From the NCBI RefSeq assembly GCF_021347895.1, contig NC_067120.1:11083361-11147360 (forward strand): DNA of 64,000 bases, written 5' to 3'. Of the stretch, positions 8,901-21,300 are shown piece after piece; position 1 is the first letter of the stretch, and each line of letters begins with the position of its first letter. The DNA comes from Acanthochromis polyacanthus. Taxonomy: Eukaryota > Chordata > Actinopteri > Pomacentridae. The notes below the pieces were generated by a model that did no database searches, was not told the origin of the DNA, and saw nothing but the letters and a program-made list of their open reading frames with translations. A program made the position numbers and the translations under genes.

Positions 8901-9068
8901 ATGTCTAAAGACAACCGCCATGATGGACGACGGCGCGGCGCTGGGCAGCACCGTCTCGGGCCGAGAGTCAGCCAAGGAGGGGACGGCAGGGAGAGGTCTG
9001 GTAGCAACAGCTCAGGCTCCTCGCATGGAGGAGGCAAAAGCAAAAATGCGTCCATAACCGCTTTGAAG
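8901..9068 (+). CDS. scaper: scaper coding exon 1 (residues 1-56)
   Basis: A CpG-rich exon starting MSKDNRHDGRRRGAGQ and ending SSHGGGKSKNASITALK, with donor AAG|GTATGT in phase 0. It is basic and Gly/Ser-rich, probably disordered. The ATG context is weak (T at -3), and the human form I recall begins just before ASFQRSNSHD, so this extension is less certain than the exons after it. Confidence 0.75.
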
Positions 9069-9335
9069 GTATGTGTTGAGCTGTAGCTCCTTGCTAGTAG
9101 GTGAAATATGGAAATTAATTTAACCAGACACGGAAATGTGGATGCATTTTTAGCTACTCGAGTTAAACATGTGGATAATTGAGTCTGGGAGTGCGTTAAC
9201 TTGCAGTTCTTGCGGTAAAGGAACCTTTTAAAGTGGCATTACCTGTGATTTTGTCAGTTCTAGCGAACCTCATTAGACTCCTCATTAGACTGTATTTTTA
9301 CCATCAGATGTAAGATTTATTTAAGGTTTTTGTGC

Positions 9336-9386
<51 letters not shown>

Positions 9387-12300
9387 CATATCACCACTAA
9401 AGCCAAAATGTGACAAGAAATGGAATGCTATATGAAGTCTCACAGCAGGATTGGGGACAAGTGTGTATCAAAGCATCTTGCTGTCCTGGTTTGCCCCAAC
9501 TTCCTCTTGCACGCTTTCTAAGACTGTACTATTTCTATTCAGTGAAACCATGTGGAACTGTGTGCCTTGTCCCCCAGCAGCCTATGAATCACTGAATGCT
9601 GAGTCCAATCAGATCCAGAGCATCCCTCTGTGTGGCTGTAGCTTTGTGTGTCTCTGACCCTGCAGCTATACTCCCATCACTGGCAACGCAGGATGGGGGA
9701 CAGAGAGGCAGGCCTGGTGTGTGCACATGACTGCGCAGTGTTGTGGCAGAAGGAGAGTGAGAGATGAGAAACCGAGAGAGAGTGGGGGCTCTGATGCAGA
9801 GCAGGGAGAGAAGAAGAGAGGCTGTAAATATAGGGAGCTTCACGCAGTAGCAGGCAGATAGGCAGCAGCAGGCACTGAGTCGGGCCTAAGAACTGGCTGC
9901 TAACTCAGCATAGTGCTGAGGGCTCAGGCTAGATTACAGACTGAGTTACAGATAGAATAGTCTCAGTGAAAGGGAGGACTGGTGGCTACTGAGCGCTTGT
10001 CTCTCTCGTCCGGCACTGGGAGAGGAGTTGACACAGCTGGGCAAGTTGCTTTAGCAGTGCGGACTACACAGTAGGAGTCTATTTTGGTCCTGCTGTCAGA
10101 TGACGATGTCACCTTGCACAAGTGGCAACGCTGGTGAGGGGGAACAGGTTGCCTGAAGTGGGCTGCTAAGTATGTCAGGAGTGGATAAAGACGAGGAGCC
10201 TGCTTACAGACTGTACTTCTACTCTGTATGTATCATCTAATATTCTAGTTTGCACTGTCTTTCCTAATGAGCTAACTCTCCCCCACCATCTTGCTATTTG
10301 CATCTGTTTGTGGACCTTGCCAAAAGGGAAACCTTACACTTGCCTCTTACTCAGCACAGTCTAGAAAAGAAACGTGCTCTCCAGTGTATGGGGAAGCACT
10401 GCATGGCAAAAGAAGACAGCAGAAGTTGTGCTCTACAGTATTCTCCTATAGTGCAGCCCAGAGGACAGCTTGTTTGCAGCTGATTAAGTGGATCAAGAGA
10501 ATGTTGCTGTAAGCCTTTTTTGCCTCAGGCTGCTTCACACAGATAGCCATCAGTTGTGAGTCAGTAAGATTTTCTCAAAGCACTCCTCTTGTCATCCAAT
10601 GGCTGCCAAACATAGGAAATACACTGTATACATTTTCAATCATTAGCTAGGTTATGGCGCATCGATGCTGACCTACCTGAGTGGTTCTTGCTCATTTTGG
10701 CCAGCCTGTGTTGCTTGATGTTCTTTTCATCTCTCTGTAGTCGTTTCTGCTGGCAGAATAAAGCCTGGACCACTTGACATGTAAAGAATTTTGCTCACCA
10801 AAAGTAGGTCAGCTGGGTATCTCCCTGAGGGACATTAAATAGTACCGGACTAATACACGCATGCTGTTTCTGCCTGTGTGATGCCTAATTAGTCATGTTC
10901 ACATTATTCTGTTAGCCTTGAAATAAAGATGCATAAAGATTTAAAAACATTGTTTTGTTGTTGCGTAAACCTGTGCCTAATTATGACTTGTTTGCTCAGA
11001 CTGAAAAAAAAAATGCATCCCTCATCTTTTCAGTTGCAAGTGTGGCTCTAGCTTTCTTGTCAGTATAGTGGTGCTAGTGAGAGCCAGGAAAAGAGAGGAA
11101 CGATTTGTTCCATGACTCATTTTCTATTAAGAGGAGAACTGCTGCTTGATTTTTATGTTGGTTTGGAGTCGCAATGTATTTGAAGTTGAAAGCTACATCT
11201 TATAGCTGTTCAAAATAGCTAAGATTGGTCTAGAGTTTAGTCAACATTTGATTAAATCATTTATGAAGTGTGCAGAAGTGGTACAGGCTGTTCTGCTGGG
11301 AGGTAGAACAAAGTCAGTGGAGGATCCAGAATGATTTAACTTCTACGCATTTACTTTTGTTCGTCTTGTAACCGGATTGCCAGAAATCAGAATATTTAGT
11401 TATTTCGGAGATTACAAAGACATTTAAAACCAGTTCTTTTATTTCATAGCACTATAAAATGGAGCTGTTATTGCTTATCATTTAGCTGATTGTCCTTATG
11501 CAATAATGCATGAGCTGTGAGATTGTGATGCAGGAATATGCTGATGCTATGTTTCATCACGGGGCATCTTAATGTCCCGTGTGTAAAGGGGGCAAGGAAT
11601 GGCATCTCACAGCATGTATTTTGGTTCACAGTATCTACATCACCCGAGGTTCCAGCCAAGTTCACTGATGCATATTCAATGTGTAGGTCAACCATGATGC
11701 ATGCTGGGCACGGAGTGGGTTTAGAGCTTCTGCCTCTAGCTGTCTCTTGTCACAGTCTGTGCCATTGGACCTCTTGCATACTCTTGGTACAGCAGAGTTG
11801 TAGCAACAACTCAGGCTCACAAACACACACACTCACTAGGAATGGGACAATAACTAAAATAGCATATTGCAATGTGCTGTTTTAGAATTAAGGATTCAAT
11901 TTCGTCATTTTAAGAACAGAGTGCACTACTTATTGATTCATTTTAAACTTCTGAACATATTTGGTGCATCCTCCTTTCATTACAAACATTAAACAGTCTT
12001 GCATGTAGTCTGGTTTACATTTAAGTGTTAAATGAACTATTTGCACTTTTTTTTTTTTTTACTTATTGTTTGTAAGTTAAAATTCATCATGCACTGAATG
12101 AAAGTAGCATACAGATCCTTGTTAGGATCTATGCCAGTGTTTTAGGGCTATGACAGCACACTTTACTGCTGTACATTGTACTTTATTTTAACCACTGTAT
12201 AAAATTGGTGCGCAAACTCTATTCAAATGAAGGTAACCATAGCAACAATAGTCATGCTTCAGGCTGTATTACTGGAAAACGCGCTCCTAAAACTATATGG

Positions 12301-15300
12301 TTCTAAAACAACAAGGCTGGCAACAGTCAGTGTTGTTTTTGTTCACAATCTTGTCCTATTCGTTTCTGCTGAAGACAGAAGTCTTTAAAATGGGTCACAA
12401 GCATGTAAATTGATTTTGAAAATCATGCCAAGTAATTAAAATCTTTTATGGGCACTATTTTTTTGTAGACATTACTCATGCAAGAGTTTATACAGTATTT
12501 GTCCAGAAGTATTTCCAGCTGTAGATCCAGTAAATATTAAGTGCATTAAAACAGCGTAGAAGTAATTGACTCAAAACAGAATGCATTGGTCAGATTCTTT
12601 TTCTTGTATCTTACAGTTTTTTTTAAACGTCAGTGGAACACTATGCACAGATATAAGCTGCATCCAGCTTAAGCTATATGGATAATACCTGGTAAATGTG
12701 AAAGTGACAACAAACACATTTTGTATGTTTATTTATCATCAAGTACCCTGCTTTCTTTTTTATTTATTATTATGGGTCTAGGTCTGTAAGACATTCCAGG
12801 GTTTTACAGTCTGGAAAGTAATGAACTTGGGTTAAGAAAAAAATTCTCTCTTAGCTTTCTGTCAATTATTCCACTAATATTTGGACTGCTTTATGAATGT
12901 TCAGACACCGTGTGCTTGTTTCATAATCAGGGCTTTGTGTTTTTTGCTTTGAATGGGCCTGATGATGGATTGGCAACACAAGTTGGATGGGTTAAAGTGA
13001 CTGTGCGTGACTGTCAGTATGATCAGTCTGCATACAGTAAACTAAATGAGTCTTCATTCCCTCATTTGACCAGAATCTATTTCCTGTTTATTCTGACCAT
13101 TTGACAAACAGAAATGTGTATTGTGCTTGAGTACTTGTCATTCTGGTGCTGCTGAAACTTCCTCTGGGGTGCCAAAAATTATACCAGCCTTGTCTCTGAG
13201 AACACATTGTGATATCATATTGGAGGTCCTCTTATGAATCCCAAATATCCTTTTTGTCATACATGTAGTTTAATAATTTTTACTGTCTTTCATTAGCTCG
13301 AGGATAAAGCTGACAAGAAAAACCCGACCAAATATAACGTGTTAAATCTTCCCTCTCTGTTACAGGCCTCTTTCCAGCGTTCCAACAGCCATGACAAAGT
13401 GCGAAAGATAGTCGCTGAAGAGGGCCGTGCTGCTCGAAACCTCATTGCCTGGAGTGTACCTCTAGAGAACAAAGAGGAGGAAGGTTGGTAGCTGCATGCA
13501 AAACAAACACTCTGTTCATGCTAATATTCTTATTATGCTGCAGGTGTTGCTGCTGGTGTTTAATTTAATCGTGATACCAATATCTGAGGGCCAGTGAAAC
13601 ATGTTTAGTTATTTATTTGGAGCATCACAATGACCGCCTATGGCAATGTCATTCAGAGGCTGTGATCCTACTCATCAAAAATGCTGGAAGCTGTAATACA
13701 ATATCAGCTGGAACCCAATGATCATTTTTCATCTAATGGCTCTTGATAAATGACAATGGAGGGCTTAGAATCTTTTAAGCAGACTGGAATTTATACCTGA
13801 CGACTGCTCCCCTGTCATAGGACATGCCAAATGTGCAATTTTTGCTTGTAAAGGGGCATTGCTGTGCTTGGTCAGTAGGACGACATATAAATTTAAAATA
13901 GTTTCTACGTCTCCTATGTGATGTACTTTTTTTTTAAAAATCCTGCCTCTTCAAAATGGACAGCCCTGGTAAAATGGTAACTATCAGCTTGTCAGTGAAA
14001 AGCTGCCCCTTCACTTCATCTTGGTTTGTTACTAAAGCAGGCTTTCTTTACACCAGCCTACTGAGAAACTCCCACCACTGCCTCTGTTGCTTTCTCACTC
14101 TGGCTCTCCTCCTTCTTTGTGGGTCAGTTCAGTTATTTATTCAAGGCTTCTTTTCTGCTCTTGAGTTTAAGGATGCATTAAGCTCCTTTGCAGCATTGCA
14201 GGATAAGGTCTCATACAGTTTGCTCTTTTTACAAGATGCATGCTACACAGCTAATCAGTCAATCATTTGCATTCAAATTGCCTTGTTCCCATCTTTGCTG
14301 TTGTGTATTTGTGACGTTTTGATCTATCATTGATTGTTGACTTAGCTCAGTTGAGGCTTTGATTGTTTATTTTATCAGTAAGTAATTATAAGCCTCTTTT
14401 CTTCTTCTCTACATAGCAAAGTCCAAAGGCAATTCCAGGTCCCAGAGGATCAATTCTGGACAGCAAAGGAATAAAAAACAGGTTGGAATATCATCGTGCC
14501 CCACTAGAGAGCACTGTTCACCAACATATTGCATCTTTTCCTTCTGCCTCATACTTCACTTAGACCATGTAATGCTTAGATTTGCATCATGTGAGTCAGT
14601 CTAAGAAAATTGTGTATTAACAGGGGGGAAACTAAAGTAGTAGACAGTAATTTGTATGTGTGAACTACCCAAAGATTCTTATGTTAATAGTGTGTAAATG
14701 GTGCAAAAATCTTTCTGCACGCTATTTTTGTGTGAGTTAAACACGCATTCAATTCTGAAACTGTTGTTATCAAAGATTAGTGTACAAATAATTCAAATAA
14801 GGGCCTCCCACTCATAGTCATCTGTTACTTGCAAATGTTAATTTTATTATGTAACTTGTTGATATGAAACTTTGTGAGTTATAACACTTGTGAGTGTTTT
14901 TGCAATTCCAACATGTTTCCTTTTGTAAAACCATTAACTGACAGTACTGTCTGAGCAGTCTAAATCCCCCAGATAAAACTGTTAGTGTCGGATCAATATG
15001 AATAAAAATGATCAGCTTTTAGCTCTGACTCGACGCTCTTCAGCATTTGGAGCAAGAAGGTATTCTAAATTATGTGTGTCAACGTCAGTAGGCTACTGTA
15101 TTTTCAGTGTCTTCATGCATACATCAATTCAACGTTTGACATCCTGTGCTGCTGTGCATTTATTTATTTTTACTATGACCACTGAACATTAAACACGTAT
15201 TAGAAGATGAACTAAATTCATTCTGATTTCAATTTCAAGTTGTGATTACAATTTCAGTGACTTCAACAATAAACAAAGATGAATGCATAATGAGGTTTGA

Positions 15301-18300
15301 ATCCTTAGTTTTAATTCACAGATTTAATGCTGTTTTAAAAGGGATACATTAATGAAGCATAATGCATTTCTAATTTCTTTATACAATGTCAACCAACATG
15401 TAATCTTGTGCAAAATATGTTGCATATGAAGTGTTAACTGTGTAAAAAAAAATGGATCCAATGATTTTAATTATTTTTGCCCCTTACTTTCCCTCCACAA
15501 CCCAATTTAAAATATATATATATTTTAATAATATACATACTTTTAATAGTTTCTGGAGCTTTTGAGTACTGCACAAGGTCTTCAAAATAATCTCCCAATT
15601 ATCTGTCATATTAAATATATATGCATTGTGGGTGGTATGGCACATATAGTTGCACCTACTGTCTCAGCAATCAGAAAAATTGACTATAGTAGCTGTGCAT
15701 AAAAAGTGTGAGTTTCATGACATTACCCTAATGTTTGGTCCATGCTCTGTCTCTACAGCATGCTGGTGTGGAAAGTAAAGCTGGACCCTTGTTGGACAAG
15801 GGGCCAGAGAAGAGCCCTACCAAAGCCAAACAGCTCCGTAAAGGGGACCTACGAGCTCGTTACTGGGCCTTCCTGTTTGACAACCTGTGTCGTGCGGTGG
15901 ACGAGATTTACGTCACATGTGAATCTGATCAGAGCGTCTTGGAATGCAAGGTCAGTCTGTTCAACAATGTCACGGTTTTGATCTTTGGTTTCATATGCTG
16001 AGCAGTGCTTCCAGTATCTCTCTGTATAGACTGAAATGTTATATGATATATGAACACTAGAGGGAGACATTGAGATCTTGACAAAATTTTTTTTTCCTCA
16101 GCGCTCACACACAATTTCTGCTTCATGTCAGAGGGGCTTTCTGAAGGCTTGTTGATGCTGTAATTGTCTCCCTCTCTCTCTGGCCTAGCTGGAACATATA
16201 TTGATGAATGACAATAACAGTATTGTAAGGGTCGTTTTTGAAACGATTTGGCATTTCACCTCAGTCTTTGTCTCTTTCTTACCAACATCTTTGACATGTT
16301 TTTTTTGTTGTGTGGATTTCATTTTGGTACAGATTTGGCGTGACACTGCAATATTACTCCAGGGCATACTGGCATGATACTGCTGGTCATGTATTTTATT
16401 GATTCTTCTGCCATGCTGCATTATGCTGAGCATGGTTCTGGCAATGGTCTGTGGTCAGTACCGTAGCCCAGTTCCCTGTGGTGTGGTCGGCTTGCTGTCA
16501 CTGCTCCGGTGCAGCTCCCTGTGGTGTGATAACCATGTTGTCAGTTGTCCTGTGTCAGACAACAGGCTGCTAGGTGTTTTTTTTCTTTTTTTTCCCCCCC
16601 TCATAATACTGTATCTCTCGACACACTAATGCTGTCTAATGGCCATGAAGCTCGGTGCTGTTCATAATCCCCCTTCCCGCCCAGCTTGGGCTTAATGGAC
16701 ACTGATAGATGATGGAGTCATCTGGAGGGGAAGCAGAGTGCTCTGATAGCCCCAACCGCAATCCCCCAGTGTAGCTGTGGGCAGTCTGCATTGTGTGCTC
16801 TCATACAAACAGCCCACCATTTTCCACCTAAAAACTTCTGAACATAATCATCATCAGGAAGTGATGCTTAATTCTCTGCCAGGGCTTTGTTGCTGTAATA
16901 CTTTATATAATTCTGAATGAGAACCTCAGTGCTGACCTAATATAATATATTTTCCCGCTCAGAGGGAAATTGTTCACACAGCAGAGTGATTCATATATGC
17001 TTATTAATAATGCCTACACCTCCTTAACCCACAGCCCCCAGGCCTAATTACTTCCATCAACTGTTTCTTCATCCCAGTTTTGGATTTATTCCTCGTATCA
17101 CCCAGAGCAGGCAAGAAAGATTCTCGACATTCCTGTTTGCTTGAGGTGGAGCTGAGGTTCAGAATGGGTATTTCTAAAGAATTGAAGCAGACTATTCTGG
17201 TCTTAAATGTTTAAATAAAATACAAAACAATGACAACTGTAAATTATTAACTTGAGGTCAATAACTCTGACCTTGGTTGCATGAGTTCATTTGCTTTTCA
17301 GTGTGTGGATCACAGGCTTTTACTGCACACCTTGCTTTACGGCAAAGTCTCTTGAAGGTTAAACATTCATCAGTCATTTCTCATGAAATGTTATGCGAGG
17401 GCTATATTTGGGTAAGTGTGTCTGTTAACATGCTGAAAGTCACTTTATGGAGCTTTCACTCACTGTTGGTTTATCTGTCAGAGGCGTAGCTACCCTCCCT
17501 CCATCTCGGCCTTCATTACCAAATGAACAGTGAGCCATAGCAGTGGACTCGGGCAGTTAACCAGCCCTAATCAGCAGACCTGCTGCTGGACACATCTTTC
17601 ACTGGCCTGACTTGTCTATTAACTAAAAGCACTGTGAAGCTTTACTCTCAATTACCACTCCCTTCACGCTCTCCATCAATCAGTTGTGTCTGTTTCATTA
17701 GAGCTCTGGGAAAAAGCGCCACACAGCCCTCCACCTCTGGATAACCAGCCGTGACTCAGTCCAGATAATAGGCATTTGTTGTAATGAATTAGCCACCTTT
17801 TTTCTTCCTCAAAGCTTTCAGTTAAGTATTTCTCTACACTTTGTGAAAAGGTGTCGATTAGCTCCTGGTTTTCAGGAAACATTTGATCTATTGTAAGGTC
17901 TCTTTTGTCATTTTGAATTGATCAATCATTTTAAAATGCCAGTTATTGTTTTTGGTGGGAAAACATTATATTCATATTTTTTCCCGATTAGATTTATGAT
18001 CATCAGATTTTTGTCAATTGTCTGTAAAGAATCAGAAAAGAGAACTAAAAACGCAATTTTCAAAAACCTATGGCGACATATTGGAATGTCTGTTTTTTTT
18101 TTTTTTTTTTTTTAAATCTCAGTCAATAAATTTAAGATATTCATTATATTAGTGTATACATAACAGCTTGAACTTATGAATATGTGGTCTTTGCTTGAAA
18201 AGTGACTTATCAATTATTTGATTATTAATTATTTAAGTAAACCTTTTGCTTTAAACTGTCACAGTTAATACAGTACAGCTTTTGCTTTTTAGTTTGACTG

Positions 18301-21300
18301 CTAAAGATTTTTTATTTTTTAAATTGTGACAGAAATTGTCTTTTTTTTTATGCATATTAAACATAGTTTACTTTGTTGTTTTGGTCCAATAAATATTGAG
18401 TAACGCATGCAAATTTTGTCATTTATTTCTTCTAAACGTAACTCCCTAATGGCTTAATTTTTTTTTTTTCCGTAATGATTGCACTTATAAATTATATTTT
18501 CTCAATCATCTTATGACTGCTATCTTTAGGAAGTGCTGATGATGCTGGACAACTACGTAAGGGATTTCAAAGCTCTCATCGACTGGATCCAGCTTCAGGA
18601 GAAGTTGGAGAAAACAGATGCCCAGAACAGGTGATCCTCTCCTTCTCACTCTCTTCCTTTGTCTCTTATTCACTGCCCGTTCTGAATTGCTCCCTGCGGT
18701 GAAACTGGAAGTGCCGGTGTCTGGTCCCTGGCTTTGAGTCACAAACACAATGAATCAATAGCCTTGGCTTTATTTCAAAGAGATCCACGAGTTTATTGGC
18801 TTCTCTTTAACACAGTGACCACTGCAGCCGTAAATTGACTAAGAAATGAAATTCCCAGTGCCACCTCCCAATTTGTTCTTTTAAAGTGTACTGTTAATCA
18901 ATAAGACAACCTGAAACTTTTACATGCTCCATTTATTGCATACATTGCTACCAGTGAATCAGCCAACCGACTGATTTGCCAAAAGTGTGAGTCAGGTCTG
19001 TGTGTTTGGCAACTAGGAATTGTAATTTGTTTTAGTAATATATGCCACTTTCACTTTGTTCAGGCCCACCTCTTTAGCCTGGGAGGTGCGCAAGATGTCT
19101 CCGGGACGTCATGTGATGCCGAGCCCCACAGCAGACAGACTGGTGCCCTCACCAGGTGCACGTCGCGCTCTCAACTTTGGGTAAGCTCTGTCTATCATTA
19201 TTTAAAGTCCAAACATTCGTTCAGTTCATCGTTTTCTGTCATCGTTAGATATTTGATTTGGTAATAAAGGCTAGACATAAGGCATCCTGTTATTCACCAA
19301 TCAATATTTGTAATGATGCACTATGCCTGTTTTTGAAGAGGTTAGAAAGTGCAGACTATGATATCTAGTGAGATAGCCAATGATTGCTGATAGTGAAGCA
19401 TTTGTTTAATGCAATTTGTTGAGTCTCTCACTCTCGGGCCGCAGAATCAGTGGAAGGTGTAGATGAAAGTGTCAGTTAAAGACTGCTGAAGCATCGGTTC
19501 AATATGTGCACTGCTCTGTAATCTGATGCTGCAGGAAATGGATATTGATCATGACGAAGGCCTGTTGTCCAGTACAGTTCCATGCTATCTCAGAGTGGAG
19601 TTTACAAGAAGAGGTTAGATAGACACTGTCTTCAGACCACTGAAGTGTTTCAGAGAATCAACAAAGTCAGAGCTGCTCAGGGATGGGTCTTAATAAAACT
19701 TGAAAATTCTACATTTTTACATGAAAGGCTTGCCGGTGCACATTTGTTTGTTTGTTCTCATGCGTGATCTGTGTGTGTGTTTTCACCAGTGGTCCTCCAC
19801 CAACATTGGCTGGGGCCCGGCTCTCTTACACAGGCCCCAGCTGGGCAGACCGAGTGAAGTGCTCTCAGTCCATCCCAAGCTCCAACCAGTTGACCACATC
19901 CCCAGTAGAAAAGCCTGGTAAGAATCTGCATAAAAGCCCTTCCAGATTTTACTCAGAAAGAATGTGGGTTTATCTTCTTCTTAGATTTACAAAGTGCTGC
20001 ATGTGTTTCCAGGTAAAAAGGATGCAGAGGGCTGGGAGACTGTACAGCGAGGGCGCACTGCCAAACCTCGCTCTGCTGCTATAGTTGCCAAGGTCAGTCC
20101 TGTCTTGGCTCATGTCACCCCAAAGCAGGACAATGGCAAGTGTAACCAGCCACATCTGCCCCCAAAGGAGCAACGACAGCCTCGACCTGAGTGTCCTCCG
20201 GACAAGGACGTAATCCAGATGGACACTGAACAGCAAGTCCCCGTGGAGCCTGACTCCTTGGAGGAGGTTGAACATCCAGAGAACGCGCACAAAATAGAGG
20301 TACTAATGCTCAGTACCCTGTGACGTCTTTCTGAACAACCAGTCCCTGGATATCAATTATTCACGGAGAGCAGTGTAACATTAGACCATTTTATCAGCCA
20401 CATTTGTTTTTGTTTTGGGCTCCATGGTATTCATTGACAGACTAGCCAGACAGGAATATCAACTTTGAAGCGATTGATTGTATGCTGACATTTCAGAGGC
20501 AGAAAGACCTATTTTCACTGTCATGAAATAAATACTCTGACAATGCATCAGGACACACTTGGTAAGAGTGTGTTACAACGTCAGTTGGTTTAGAAATACA
20601 AATCTGTATTTCCAATTTATTTTCTTAGTTTGATCACAACTGGATGTTTAGGGCATGTCAGTACCAGCTTCCCTGCATGATTTGTGTTTTTAGCTGTGTG
20701 TTGAGTATTGACTTGTTTGATTTGTTAATTTTTTTTATTAATTTTGATTATTGCTCTCATGAACTGCTTGAAATATGCATGTCTTTAATTGAGTTTGCGT
20801 GTGTTTGTGTGTGACTGTCGGTGCAGCCCCCTGCAGAGAGTGTACAAGACTCGGGGCAGTGTGTCGACGCACCCTGTGATGACGCGCCTCCCCCCATAGC
20901 AGCTCTTACCCCTTCACAAGCCCCAGAGCAGGCCACAGCCACAGCCACAACCACAGTCCCACCACCAGACATTACCTTATCAGTCCCAATCCCAGTCCCA
21001 GTTCCAGCTCTGACCCTCCCCACATCCCTAGATCTACCCCAGGCGGATGGGCTCGGTACACTGTTGGCCTTTGGGGACAGTGGGGCTGAGGGGGGCGCGT
21101 CACAGGGCATGGCCACATCTGCTCCAGGACAGGCTGAGACTCCCAAGGCAGCGGTGAAACTGGAGAGTGTGCTGGACCCCACAGAGCTTTCTACTGTGAG
21201 TGCTGAGAGATGGAGGAGCAGAGGGAGGGAGGGCTGGGAGGGCAGGGATCCCCAGGGGTCCTTCATCGCCTAAACAAAGTCAGTCTTAAGAAACCTCCAG

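Larger units (their letters stand above)
9069..13365. other. scaper intron 1
   Basis: A 4.3-kb intron. It contains a TA microsatellite (9341-9382) and a purine-rich 9640-10230 segment with a possible alternative promoter and first exon (separate entries). From 10230 to 13365 I recognise only AT-rich sequence and a T run near 12048-12060. Confidence 0.75.

Noticed and set aside
13956..14333. 125-codon open frame in scaper intron 2
   Set aside because: Hydrophobic, T-rich-derived sequence with no splice fit to scaper and no domain; chance openness is likely.
16471..16530. Two copies of CCCTGTGGTGTG about 45 bp apart
   Set aside because: Short, only two copies, with unrelated flanks; could be chance.
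20757..21266. 169-codon open frame on the minus strand
   Set aside because: It is the antisense shadow of scaper exon 9, kept open by low-complexity GC-rich codons; no splice or family support.
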